From: Chelatococcus asaccharovorans
GTDB taxonomy: Bacteria > Pseudomonadota > Alphaproteobacteria > Rhizobiales > Beijerinckiaceae
DNA: 64,000 nt
Assembly (NCBI RefSeq): GCF_003201475.1
Contig: NZ_QJJK01000019.1
Location: 31,894 to 95,893, forward strand
Direction: 5' to 3'
Positions 27,450 to 35,399 of this stretch are shown piece by piece. Under the pieces are notes generated by a model. That model worked only from the letters and a program-made list of their open reading frames with translations, was not told where the DNA came from and did not search any database. A program made the position numbers and the translations under genes. Every line of letters starts with the position of its first letter. Positions within the stretch are counted from its first letter, which is position 1.

Positions 27450-28655
27450 ATGGGGTCAGGCCAGCACCACTCCGCGCGCCCACAGGAAACGTCGCCGGCT
27501 GTCGACCAAACCGCGCCGGCGGCCTCGCCCGAGCACGATGGGGCGATAACCGAAGATCTGCCCGACATCGTCGACCTCGTCATGGAGATGGGCCGCGTGC
27601 CGGAAGAGCCGGCGGCGGACACCCAGGCGCCCTCCCCTCCCCTTCCGGCCGTTTCGACCCCGCGCCTGCCGACGCATCTCGACGCGCTGGCCGATAGGGC
27701 CCGCGATTATGTCGAGGCGGCAAGCTCGTCCAACACGCGCCGCGCCTACGCTTCGGACTGGAAGCAGTTTGCGAGCTGGTGCCGGCGGCAGGGCGTCGAG
27801 ATGTTTCCACCCGATCCCCAGGTGGTCGGCCTCTACATCACCGCCTGCGCTTCGGGAAAGGCGACCCGCGACAGGAAGCCCAACTCGGTGTCGACGATCG
27901 AACGCCGGCTCTCGGCGCTGACGTGGAACTACGCGCAGCGCGGCCAGCCGCTCGACAGGAAGGACCGCCATATCGCAACCGTCATGGCCGGCATCCGAAA
28001 CAAACACGCCGCCCCACCCCGGCAGAAGGAGGCGGTGCTGCCGGAAGATTTGATCGCGATGCTGGAGACGCTCGACCGCGGCACCCTGCGCGGCCTGCGC
28101 GATCGCGCCATGCTGCTCATCGGCTTTGCCGGCGGCCTGCGCCGTTCGGAGATCACCGGGCTCGATGTCGGCCGTGACCAGACGGAAGACGGTCGTGGCT
28201 GGATTGAGATCCTCGACAAGGGGCTGCTGGTGACACTGCGCGGCAAGACCGGATGGCGCGAGGTCGAAGTTGGCCGTGGCTCGTCCGACGCGACCTGCCC
28301 GGTTGTGGCGCTGGAGACCTGGCTCAAGCTCGCGCGCATCGCACACGGACCGCTGTTCCGGCGCGTCACAGGCCGGGGCAAGGCGGTCGGTGCCAACCGG
28401 CTCAACGATCAGGAAGTCGCCCGGCTGGTCAAACGGACCGCGCTGGCGGCCGGCGTGCGTGGAGATCTGCCCGAAGGCCAACGCGGAAAACTGTTTGCCG
28501 GCCATTCGCTACGGTCTGGTCTCGCCTCGTCAGCCGAGGTCGACGAACGCTACGTGCAAAAGCAGCTCGGCCACACCAGCGCAGAGATGACCCGAAAATA
28601 TCAGCGGCGACGCGACCGCTTTCGGGTCAATCTCACCAAGGCGAGCGGGCTGTAA
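27450..28655 (+). CDS. Tyrosine recombinase/integrase, N-terminus abutting IS3
   Basis: Up to 401 residues. The SAM-like core-binding domain (about 85-175, SSSNTRRAYASDWKQFASWC) is followed by the catalytic domain with Arg in FAGGLRRSEITGLD, His-x-x-Arg in AGHSLRSGLASSAEV and Tyr in MTRKYQRRRDRF. The frame is open back into the IS3 element, and the nearest ATG (27450) lies inside the IS right end, so the original start was probably lost and translation may begin from IS sequence. The catalytic part is intact. It could resolve dimers or insert an element. No att site could be identified. Confidence 0.78.
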   Translation: MGSGQHHSARPQETSPAVDQTAPAASPEHDGAITEDLPDIVDLVMEMGRVPEEPAADTQAPSPPLPAVSTPRLPTHLDALADRARDYVEAASSSNTRRAYASDWKQFASWCRRQGVEMFPPDPQVVGLYITACASGKATRDRKPNSVSTIERRLSALTWNYAQRGQPLDRKDRHIATVMAGIRNKHAAPPRQKEAVLPEDLIAMLETLDRGTLRGLRDRAMLLIGFAGGLRRSEITGLDVGRDQTEDGRGWIEILDKGLLVTLRGKTGWREVEVGRGSSDATCPVVALETWLKLARIAHGPLFRRVTGRGKAVGANRLNDQEVARLVKRTALAAGVRGDLPEGQRGKLFAGHSLRSGLASSAEVDERYVQKQLGHTSAEMTRKYQRRRDRFRVNLTKASGL

Positions 28656-28697
28656 AAAGCCCCCTCCCCTGCCCCGCGTGTTCCCGGTGCGAAGCGG

Positions 28698-29225
28698 TCA
28701 GGAACCTTCGCGCCAGGACAGCTGATCCTTCGGTAGCCGGCCGCTCGGATCAAAGACTCTCACCTCATGCGGCAGGTTGGGGCCCCATTTCCAAAGCACC
28801 AGATTCAGATCATCCACCTCAGCGCCTGGGGCAAAACTCGGCACGAGAACGCCAGCAACGCCTTGACCATGAAGCCGGTCATATATCGACCATGACGCGG
28901 GCCGATCACCGTTGGAAAGAGCTGTCGCCCATGCACAGCTCATATCATCAAGATCGACCCGGTGCTCGGCTCTCCCTTCCTCTGTCGTCAGGTCGGCGAT
29001 ATCCTCGCAATCGATTTCATACGAGCAAAGCACACATGGATCTATTCGATGCGCGAAGCCCTGATTGGCTTCCTTGACGGCTGTCATGATGCTCAAGCCG
29101 AGATAGAGCGCCGGCACCCCCTTCGGGTTGAAACGCGCACCCCTTACCGCGGCGCCGTCGCCGGATGTCGGCTTGAAGGCCCATCGCGGATCATGCGCTC
29201 GATAGCAGGTTCCCACGAACCTCAC
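28698..29225 (-). CDS. RES-domain toxin (NAD+-degrading type)
   Basis: 175 residues. RES signature residues are visible: CYRAHDPRWAFKP (Arg), ARFNPKGVPALYLGLSIMTA (the R-F...G-x-x-A-LY-x motif with the following Glu in VKEANQ), and a C-terminal Ser/Asp-rich LFxPS-like VPSFAPGAEVDDLNLVLWKW. RES toxins degrade NAD+ and are held by Xre/MbcA-type antitoxins. The start GTG at 29225 overlaps the antitoxin stop by 4 bases (GTGA). An apparent extension to 29375 would run into the antitoxin gene and is rejected. Confidence 0.8.
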   Translation of the reverse strand: MRFVGTCYRAHDPRWAFKPTSGDGAAVRGARFNPKGVPALYLGLSIMTAVKEANQGFAHRIDPCVLCSYEIDCEDIADLTTEEGRAEHRVDLDDMSCAWATALSNGDRPASWSIYDRLHGQGVAGVLVPSFAPGAEVDDLNLVLWKWGPNLPHEVRVFDPSGRLPKDQLSWREGS

Positions 29226-29626
29226 GCAAATCCGCCAAGCGCCATGTGGTCGAGATAGTCCCGAACGGCCGCGGCCTTTCCTTCCTTGACAAGGGCTTCC
29301 GCCGTTCGCCCGCCAAACGCGGGCAAGGGCTGGGCACGATACCAGGCCATGGCTTGTTCCTTGCCGCCGGCCCACTCCGTCACGCGGCTGATGATCTCTA
29401 GCATTTCACGAAGTCGTCCCTGTGCTTTTGGAGCTCGGCTGCGTTCGGCACGGTAGAGTGTCTCCCTGGCAAGCCCCGCTGTTTCGGCGAGCTGGGTCTT
29501 GGACATCCCAAAGCCATCCGCCAATTGGTTGATCGCGATCCTCCCGGCTCGATCCATGTACGACAGCACGAGGGATTCGTTTCGTACTAAAACTTTCTGA
29601 GCTTCGGCCACTGCTGCACCTGTCAT
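29222..29626 (-). CDS. Xre/MbcA/ParS-type antitoxin of the RES toxin
   Basis: 134 residues from ATG 29626. The N-terminal helix-turn-helix (GFGMSKTQLAETAGLARETL) is followed by the toxin-binding DUF2384 domain (LREMLEIISRVTEWAGGKEQ, AMAWYRAQPLPAFGGRTAEA, LVKEGKAAAVRDYLDHMALG). Further in-frame ATG codons at 29638, 29656 and 29680 make the start uncertain. The likely promoter at 29652-29680 argues for 29626 or 29638. Confidence 0.82.
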   Translation of the reverse strand: MTGAAVAEAQKVLVRNESLVLSYMDRAGRIAINQLADGFGMSKTQLAETAGLARETLYRAERSRAPKAQGRLREMLEIISRVTEWAGGKEQAMAWYRAQPLPAFGGRTAEALVKEGKAAAVRDYLDHMALGGFA

Positions 29627-29632
29627 ACAGAC

Positions 29633-29680
29633 AAACATATTTCTTGTGCAAAACATATGGCGCTGGTGAGAGAATTGCAA
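29633..29680 (-). promoter_or_regulatory. Promoter and direct-repeat operator of the Xre-RES pair
   Basis: On the minus strand TTGCAA (29675-29680), a 17-base spacer and TATGTT (29652-29657) form a sigma70-type promoter. The octamer ATATGTTT occurs twice, 18 bases apart (29651-29658 and 29633-29640), once over the -10 box, fitting autorepression by the Xre protein. Confidence 0.5.
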
Positions 29681-29826
29681 TCCTTACCGCGCATCAGGTT
29701 CTCGTTCTCTCCACGACACGAAAATCCAGCCATCTATCCTCCGTTCGGATGACAGGTAACGCTGAAACGCTTCAAACGGGCCGGAAACCCATGTCGGCGA
29801 CAGCACCGTCTGAACGGCTAACAGGT

Positions 29827-31131
29827 TCATCGGTCCCGCCTTCGCAGGCTTTTCAGGAGTGACTCCGAGACCTCAAGCCGCGAACCGGATTCAGATGTCA
29901 CAATCTCCGAGGTTTGGCGGTGTTTCCCTTCATCCAGCTTGGCGCGCAGGAGCGCCATGACCATCGGCCAGGTCGAGAATTTTCCGTCCCGCGCCTTGTC
30001 GGTCAGGCTGCGCAGATATCCCCCGGCGCTGTTGATCTGGTCGGATCGCTGGTAGATTGCCGCAAGCGTGATCGCGGCCTGAACCTCGCCCATGACCTTG
30101 CGGGCTTCCTGCCAGGCGCTGGGACTGATCCCCAGCATCGTCCGGACCAGCTCTGCGGCCGCCAGAAAGTCGCGCCAATGGCGGATTTCGCCCGATTGCG
30201 CTGCCTCGCGCAAATTCGGGCACGCATCCAGCACGATGCTCAACGGCAGATCTCGCTTCGGCAAGCTCCTTACGTTGTCGATTTCCGCAACGCTGCCGCT
30301 CGCTTCTTTCTTTTCTCGAAAGCAGTGTTCAGATTCAGATGGGGAGTCTGGATTTGAATTCTGTATGTGGCGATCAGATTGAGACTCATTGGCGTTCGGA
30401 TTCTGTGTTTTTATGAAAGATTCCAATACATCGCGGATCTCCGCGTGCAGTTCATAGAGCTCAGCGCAGATATCCTCGATGAGCTGCCGCGAGGCCGTCC
30501 GGGGAAGCCTGCCGATGACCGCCTGGTATGTCTGAAGCACCCTGCCCCAGTTCCCCGGGACTCCTTCCTCGATCCCTGCGTCGATCATCTTGACGATATC
30601 GCGCCGTAGCAGCGTCAAGCGCTCCCTGGCGACACGAAACGCCTTCTTCTCCGCCTGGACCGCCTCCGCCATGTCCCTGAATTCCACCGCGCGTGCGACG
30701 ATCGGCGAGAGATCGAAGCCATAGGCCTGCTCGATCTCCCCTGCCCTGCTCCGGCGCGCGAATCGCTTGCCGTTCGGGCTATCCCTGCGGATGATCAATC
30801 CGCATTCGACCAGAACCAAAAGATGGCGCCGAAGCGTCGCCGGCGAGATGCCGTTCGCGCGGGCAATCAGCTGCTCGTTCGATGGCCAGACGATGAGTTC
30901 GCCATCGGCCGAGAGTTCCGTCTCTCTGTGAAACGACAGCAAGGCGTTGAGGATCGCAAGCGAGCGATCCGTCGCGCCGAGCATTTCGCGGGCTTTACGG
31001 ATGTCTTCGAACACCCGCCACTTGTTGGCGGTCACCTCTTTCGGCATCGCCTTTGCGGTTGCCTGGCTTGCAATCTGGCCAAGCGTCATCGCCCGCCGCC
31101 CGAAGGGCGTCGTTGAGATATGCGTCTGCAT
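29827..31131 (-). CDS. repC: Plasmid replication initiator RepC
   Basis: 434 residues. The RepC N-terminal domain contains a winged helix with WPSNEQLIARANGISPATLR, RHLLVLVECGLIIRRDSPNG and KRFARR and the typical FGFDLSP-like YGFDLSPIVARAVEF. The C-terminal domain ends with the S-W-EA-MG region SAWQEARKVMGEVQAAITLA, IYQRSDQINSAGGYLRSLTD and KARDGKFSTWPMVMALLRAK. RepC initiates replication, and in this family the origin lies within repC itself. Its level is set by the counter-transcribed RNA upstream. Last gene of repABC. Confidence 0.95.
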   Translation of the reverse strand: MQTHISTTPFGRRAMTLGQIASQATAKAMPKEVTANKWRVFEDIRKAREMLGATDRSLAILNALLSFHRETELSADGELIVWPSNEQLIARANGISPATLRRHLLVLVECGLIIRRDSPNGKRFARRSRAGEIEQAYGFDLSPIVARAVEFRDMAEAVQAEKKAFRVARERLTLLRRDIVKMIDAGIEEGVPGNWGRVLQTYQAVIGRLPRTASRQLIEDICAELYELHAEIRDVLESFIKTQNPNANESQSDRHIQNSNPDSPSESEHCFREKKEASGSVAEIDNVRSLPKRDLPLSIVLDACPNLREAAQSGEIRHWRDFLAAAELVRTMLGISPSAWQEARKVMGEVQAAITLAAIYQRSDQINSAGGYLRSLTDKARDGKFSTWPMVMALLRAKLDEGKHRQTSEIVTSESGSRLEVSESLLKSLRRRDR

Positions 31132-31190
31132 TGTCCCTCACCTATCGCTAGGCAAAAGAATTCTAGCCGCCCGAATGGACGTTACGACTC

Positions 31191-31219
31191 TTGACACTGA
31201 TTCGTGGAAATGCGATTCT
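31191..31219 (+). promoter_or_regulatory. Promoter for the counter-transcribed RNA
   Basis: TTGACA at 31191-31196, 17 bases, GATTCT at 31214-31219, reading against repABC inside the repB-repC gap, where the antisense RNA promoter of repABC plasmids lies. Confidence 0.55.
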
Positions 31220-31225
31220 CGGAGT

Positions 31226-31277
31226 GCTTAAGTTCTGAGAGAGGCTTCCACGGTTCGCCGGTCGGGGGCCTTTTTCT
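31226..31277 (+). ncRNA. Counter-transcribed RNA of repABC (ctRNA, incompatibility determinant)
   Basis: About 52 bases from the predicted start (near 31226) to a hairpin followed by TTTTTCTTTT (31271-31280). The hairpin has a GG-TTCG-CC tip (31252-31259) and an outer AGGC/GCCT pair. In repABC plasmids such an RNA, antisense to the repC leader, represses repC and is a main incompatibility factor. Location, size, orientation and terminator all fit. The exact ends are estimated. Confidence 0.6.
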
Positions 31278-31286
31278 TTTGCGGTT

Positions 31287-32312
31287 TCAATTCTCCTGTT
31301 TCGACTGCCTGTAAGCCTCATAGAGGCTGTCCAGATTGCCAGTTATCCAATCCGCGAAAGGCTTCGCCTCGGTCTTGGTGATCTCGAGCGAAATGCCTTT
31401 CGGCCGGTACCTAGCGACGACGCTAACCGATTTGTCACTAGGTACCCAGGATTGCGCGGCTGCTGCCATTCGCTCCGTTTTGGCCGCCGCCTGCTTCAGC
31501 TGGTTGTAGACAGCCTGAAACCGGTCATCGCTTTTCTCAGTGAGGAAATCCTGCTCGCGAATGAGTTTCAGAGCTTTGGATCGTTTCCCCTCATCTTCCA
31601 GCAAATCAGCTAGTTCGGCCCAACGCAGGCGTCCGAATGATGGAGCGGAACCGATGGCTTCAATCAGTTCCGGCGGCAATCGCCTAGTCAGAGCGATCAT
31701 GCGAGATAGGGCAGCCTTATCGACGCCGAGGGAAGCCATGATGATGTCCCGTGGAAACCCACGATCCTCGAGACGTGCCCCAAAAAAAGATCGCTCGATG
31801 AACGATAGGTCCGTGCGAGAGTTGTTTTCCTGACCTTGCGAGACGACGAGTTGTTCGTCCGTAAGATCGCGCACAACTGCCCTCACCGGCCGACCAAGTT
31901 CCTTGGCGGCCGCCAGTCGACGATGTCCGTAAGCAACCTGGTATCGCCCTTCGCGCTCGGGATGCGGGCGCACCAAGATCGGCACCTGCTGGCCGTGTTC
32001 CCTGATCTGGGCGGCCAGAGAAGCATTCACTTCGGCTTCAACACTTAGGCGATCGACGACGAACGAGCCGTCCACAAGAGCGGGGTCGAGTTCGATGATT
32101 ACCCGGCCCGCAGCGAGTTGCTTTTCGATCTCGTCGGCTCGCTGGGCGCGAGAATTGATGCTTTCGAGAGACTGGGAGATCGCACCAACCGGGCTTGCAG
32201 GCCTTATCGATCTCTCGAGGCCGAGCAATGGACGCCCCAACTTTGGCTGCGCAGAAGCTGGAGTTAGTTCAGTAGGCTCCGGCGCCAGATCGAATACGTT
32301 TTTTCTAGCCAT
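31287..32312 (-). CDS. repB: Plasmid partitioning protein RepB (ParB-like)
   Basis: 341 residues. The ParB N-terminal domain contains QIREHGQQVPILVRPHPERE, GRYQVAYGHRRLAAAKELGR and VSQGQENNSRTDLSFIERS, then the helix-turn-helix DIIMASLGVDKAALSRMIAL with TRRLPPELIEAIG. The C-terminal RepB domain contains KGISLEITKTEAKPFADWIT. RepB binds parS and, with RepA, segregates the replicon and represses the operon. Three bases separate it from repA. Confidence 0.95.
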   Translation of the reverse strand: MARKNVFDLAPEPTELTPASAQPKLGRPLLGLERSIRPASPVGAISQSLESINSRAQRADEIEKQLAAGRVIIELDPALVDGSFVVDRLSVEAEVNASLAAQIREHGQQVPILVRPHPEREGRYQVAYGHRRLAAAKELGRPVRAVVRDLTDEQLVVSQGQENNSRTDLSFIERSFFGARLEDRGFPRDIIMASLGVDKAALSRMIALTRRLPPELIEAIGSAPSFGRLRWAELADLLEDEGKRSKALKLIREQDFLTEKSDDRFQAVYNQLKQAAAKTERMAAAAQSWVPSDKSVSVVARYRPKGISLEITKTEAKPFADWITGNLDSLYEAYRQSKQEN

Positions 32313-32315
32313 GGG

Positions 32316-33464
32316 TTACTTCCTCCCCCACGTGGCTCGGACGAGGCCTTCTATTTCGCCGTTTACAAGTGTCAGGGACTCCAGAGCGCGTTCATAAGTG
32401 CCGCGCGTGAACGATGATTTCTCGACTTCGTAGAGCGTTTGTTTTGTCAATCCAGCATCGGATACCGCGGTAGACTTGAGCATCGGGTGTTCCAGAACCC
32501 GTTGCCCAAAAATGGAACGCATGAAGCCTGCCATCTGGCTTTGTGGACCATCATTCGGCTCGTAACGCGTAACGAGGTAGCGCAACCAATCGTATTCGGT
32601 GCTGCCTCCCGCGTTCTCCACGACTGCCAGCAGGTCGCCTGTCATGGTCAGGAACTGACTCATGGACATGACGTCGAGCATCTGCGGATGAACAGTGATC
32701 AAAACCGCAGTAGCTGCGCATAGCGCTGATAGCGACAGGAACCCAAGTTGTGGCGGGCAATCGATGATTACGACATCGTACGCGCTTTCGATTTCCGCAA
32801 GACTTTCGCCGATACGTGAGAAGAACATCGAGCTGTTCTGTGTCCGCTCGGACAACGCTTTCGGGGTGGTATGCTCGAATTCCATCAATTCCAGATTGCC
32901 CGGCACGCAATGGAGGCCGGGCGTATACGTCTCACGGACAACTTCCGAGATATGACGGCGGTTTTCATCGTAGCGAATGGCACCGTAAATGGTTTCTCCC
33001 TCGCCTACATCCAGTTCGGGCTGATGGCCGAAGAGGGCCGAAAGCGACGCCTGAGGATCGAGGTCGATAGCCAGCACACGATATCCGCGCAATGCCAGAT
33101 ACTGCGCAAGATGGGCAGATGTCGTTGTTTTCCCCGAACCGCCCTTGAAATTCATAACGCTTACGATCTGCAGCTTCTCGCCGGAGCGACGGTGCCTCAC
33201 ATATTTCGGGGCGCCCTTCCCTCCCTCATCGAGAACACGCCGCAACCCCTCGATGTCCGTTACCGAATACAGTCGCCGACCGTTAGGCAACGGTGCTGGC
33301 CCGTGACCTTCGGCAACAATCTGCCGCAGATAGCCCTCATGTATCCCAATGAAGTCAGCCGCTTCAGCTGGCGTGAACAGCCGAATACTTTTTTGCGATG
33401 TTGGCGGAAAAGTGCGAAGCTGATGCGCCTGAAGTTGACGCGACAACTCACTTGCGTCAGCCAT
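32316..33464 (-). CDS. repA: Plasmid partitioning ATPase RepA (ParA-like)
   Basis: 382 residues from ATG 33464. The open frame continues to 33584 with a TTG and several possible starts, and no good ribosome binding site decides. The N-terminal DNA-binding part (FTPAEAADFIGIHEGYLRQI) is followed by the deviant Walker A motif VSVMNFKGGSGKTTTSAHLA, DLDPQASLSALFG, and VVIIDCPPQLGFLSLSALCA. RepA autoregulates repABC and drives partition. The overall order repA-repB-repC is standard. Confidence 0.93.
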   Translation of the reverse strand: MADASELSRQLQAHQLRTFPPTSQKSIRLFTPAEAADFIGIHEGYLRQIVAEGHGPAPLPNGRRLYSVTDIEGLRRVLDEGGKGAPKYVRHRRSGEKLQIVSVMNFKGGSGKTTTSAHLAQYLALRGYRVLAIDLDPQASLSALFGHQPELDVGEGETIYGAIRYDENRRHISEVVRETYTPGLHCVPGNLELMEFEHTTPKALSERTQNSSMFFSRIGESLAEIESAYDVVIIDCPPQLGFLSLSALCAATAVLITVHPQMLDVMSMSQFLTMTGDLLAVVENAGGSTEYDWLRYLVTRYEPNDGPQSQMAGFMRSIFGQRVLEHPMLKSTAVSDAGLTKQTLYEVEKSSFTRGTYERALESLTLVNGEIEGLVRATWGRK

Positions 33465-33666
33465 AATTTGACTGCGCAAGGTCGGAATGTTGATGTCCGC
33501 TTCTGACAAGATAGTGGTGGCCAAGAAACCTATCCCCGGAATCTGCGCTTTTCCCAGCATCATCTGCAAATATGCGCTGATCAATTAAGCCAGATTCGGC
33601 GCCCGGTGGCAAATCTTTTAAGGCTAACAGAAAGTTAACGCCATTGGGCCCCTTCAAATGTCGCGA

Positions 33667-33682
33667 GTTGCACATGTACAAC
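33667..33682. repeat. parS-like palindrome 1
   Basis: GTTGCACATGTACAAC, extended by GAG/CTC to a 20-base near-perfect palindrome (one mismatched pair). It lies about 200 bases upstream of repA. RepB-binding parS sites of repABC replicons are 16-base palindromes of the GTT...AAC type and often lie here. The centre differs from the common GC centre, so specificity may be distinct. Confidence 0.6.
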
Positions 33683-33789
33683 TCCTTCGAGGGACCGATC
33701 CGGCGCAGGCCTCCGCGCGCCCCGACTGCATTCCCGTAAAGAAGTTCGTACGTGGAATACCGGCGTCAAAATCCACACTGAAAAGGCGA

Positions 33790-33805
33790 GTTGTACACGT
33801 GCAAC
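33790..33805. repeat. parS-like palindrome 2
   Basis: GTTGTACACGTGCAAC, the same motif as at 33667-33682 but inverted in its asymmetric positions, 123 bases further from repA. The presence of two copies supports a real RepB-binding centromere. Confidence 0.6.
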
Positions 33806-34385
33806 CCGACAAACGTCCAAGTAAACAAAGGTCGGTCAAACCCCACCTAGGCGATCGGCCCGGAGATCAAGTGGAGGGTATCGCTCCTGAGCGCTCGGCC
33901 TGGTACGCTTCCATGCGTCGCAGAAACCTTCACAGAGGTCAGTCATCTCGCGTAGGCCAACCTTCGAGACATTCCGGATACACCGCGCCTGCGCTGAGCA
34001 GCGGCTTGGAAGGCCGGGAGCCCCGGTCAATTGGGTCGTGTGAACATACGGCACGATCTGCTGACGACGTTCGGACGAAGCTGTCGCCTAATGACCTGCA
34101 GTGGCCATATCCTCTCGCGGCTTACCCACGAGATCGAAGTCTAGGGGGCTCCGCAGCTGATCGCATTACGGAGCGAGTTGAAAGCCTACCCAATACCATC
34201 ACACGCATCCTCGACACCCTGTAGTCTGATTGTCGATGGCGGGATTGTCGTGCCGCTCGTTGGTCGAGCAGTTCGAACTCCTGGCTGTCTGATAAGAGGC
34301 CCAGGCTCCTCCCCGTCTCCGTTCCAAATTTGCGACGGAAATAGCAACGGCTGTGGCGCTATATGTCGGGGAGCCGTACTCGACC

Positions 34386-35399
34386 TCATCCAAGGAGGCC
34401 TCGTTTCAAGCTCAAACCGGCCCGCAAAATGTAAGGCGGCAGGGCGAGTGAATAGTGACCACAGTTTAATTCCAAAATATCTGGCTTGGCTCCGGCTTCC
34501 TTCAGCTTCTGCATGAAGTTCGCCGACAACTCCGGCAGAACTACCTTGTCTCTCTTGGCCAACACGACATGTAGAGCGAGATCCGGTCGGGCCAAACGAT
34601 GTGAGTAGTTTTCCAAGTTAAGCGGTGCCCAAGCGCGCCGAAGACCGTCCAAATGAACTTCAGGTTCAAGGCTATCGCGTATCGCGCGTGTCGCGCGACC
34701 CGTCCAAACCATATCGGCCAGACTGCCCGCGGTCAGAAATAACGAGGCTTTTGACACAGCCAAGTCGTGTGCGGCAACTATGGCCGCAACCCAAGAACCC
34801 AAGCTTATCCCGAGCACCGAAATGTCTCGGTAGCCTTCACGCTTTAACCAACGAATGAGCTTGCGCCCGTCCAATACTGCCTGCCTTACGGATTGGATCG
34901 TTCGCCCCAAATTGGCGCTAAGCATATAGTCGGCATGCAGAGATCCGGGACGGCTGCGCTGGAAGTGATAGGGTAGGGCGATCTCGACTACGGTGATGCC
35001 ACGCCGAGAAAAATAGTCGGCGACACGACTATTCCAGGTGTTTGCGTTCCAGTGGTGAAAAATCACCACCGCATGGTCGAACCTCCCGCTGTCTTTGATC
35101 TTCGCCCAGACGACATTGTTCTGCTCTACATCGGTTGAGATATCCGATGGAAATTTGAGCCATTCATCGATTCTCTTAAAGCCCTCAGAGCTCTCGGCTG
35201 CCGCCTCGAAGAAGGCTGGATCAGCAAGAGCTTTGCCTGCAAGAGCACCAAACTCCTCAATGCCAATAGTCTCGCGCGGACCTGGAAAGGCACGATCCGC
35301 ATCCAGGGCGAAGACAGCGGTCTGCTTTCGCTCTTCCCCGCGTTGCGCCTGCCGCTCATCCCAACCATCAAGCCAACTATGAAACACCCTCATCCCCAT
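34386..35399 (-). CDS. Alpha/beta hydrolase, RcgR-like putative lactone hydrolase
   Basis: 337 residues. The fold shows HAVVIFHHWNANTWNSRVAD (strand and oxyanion region), the nucleophile elbow VLGISLGSW (GxSxG), a late Asp in VVLAKRDKVVLPELSANFMQ and the His of LNCGHYSLALPPYILR, giving a plausible Ser-Asp-His triad. The ABHD18/DUF2048-like arrangement next to a RcgA-like membrane protein matches the rcgR-rcgA pairs of rhizobial conjugative plasmids, where both affect conjugation. The start overlaps the upstream gene by 10 bases. The lactone hydrolase role is a family-level proposal only. Confidence 0.6.
   Translation of the reverse strand: MGMRVFHSWLDGWDERQAQRGEERKQTAVFALDADRAFPGPRETIGIEEFGALAGKALADPAFFEAAAESSEGFKRIDEWLKFPSDISTDVEQNNVVWAKIKDSGRFDHAVVIFHHWNANTWNSRVADYFSRRGITVVEIALPYHFQRSRPGSLHADYMLSANLGRTIQSVRQAVLDGRKLIRWLKREGYRDISVLGISLGSWVAAIVAAHDLAVSKASLFLTAGSLADMVWTGRATRAIRDSLEPEVHLDGLRRAWAPLNLENYSHRLARPDLALHVVLAKRDKVVLPELSANFMQKLKEAGAKPDILELNCGHYSLALPPYILRAGLSLKRGLLG

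Larger units (their letters stand above)
26195..27463 (+). mobile_element. IS3-family insertion sequence, complete
   Basis: 1269 bp with imperfect inverted repeats: TGGTCTGCCCCCTGAAAAG from 26195, and at the right the complement of a sequence starting TGGCCTGACCCCATGAGG, ending at 27463. orfA and orfB are both intact. The flanks (TTGCG and GCACC) do not match, so no target duplication is visible. The left flank is bhcC and the right flank a recombinase gene, so sequence was lost or joined at this element. Confidence 0.85.
33585..34385. other. repA upstream region (about 800 bases) with parS-like sites and no clear gene
   Basis: Apart from the two palindromes listed separately, I see no convincing gene. 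Short frames on both strands have no recognised family and no good ribosome binding site. The repA promoter is expected in 33585-33790 but no single match stands out. Confidence 0.4.

Noticed and set aside
34260..34310. tRNA-like GTTCGAACTCC sequence as a possible att site or tRNA remnant
   Set aside because: No matching acceptor or anticodon stems could be folded around it.
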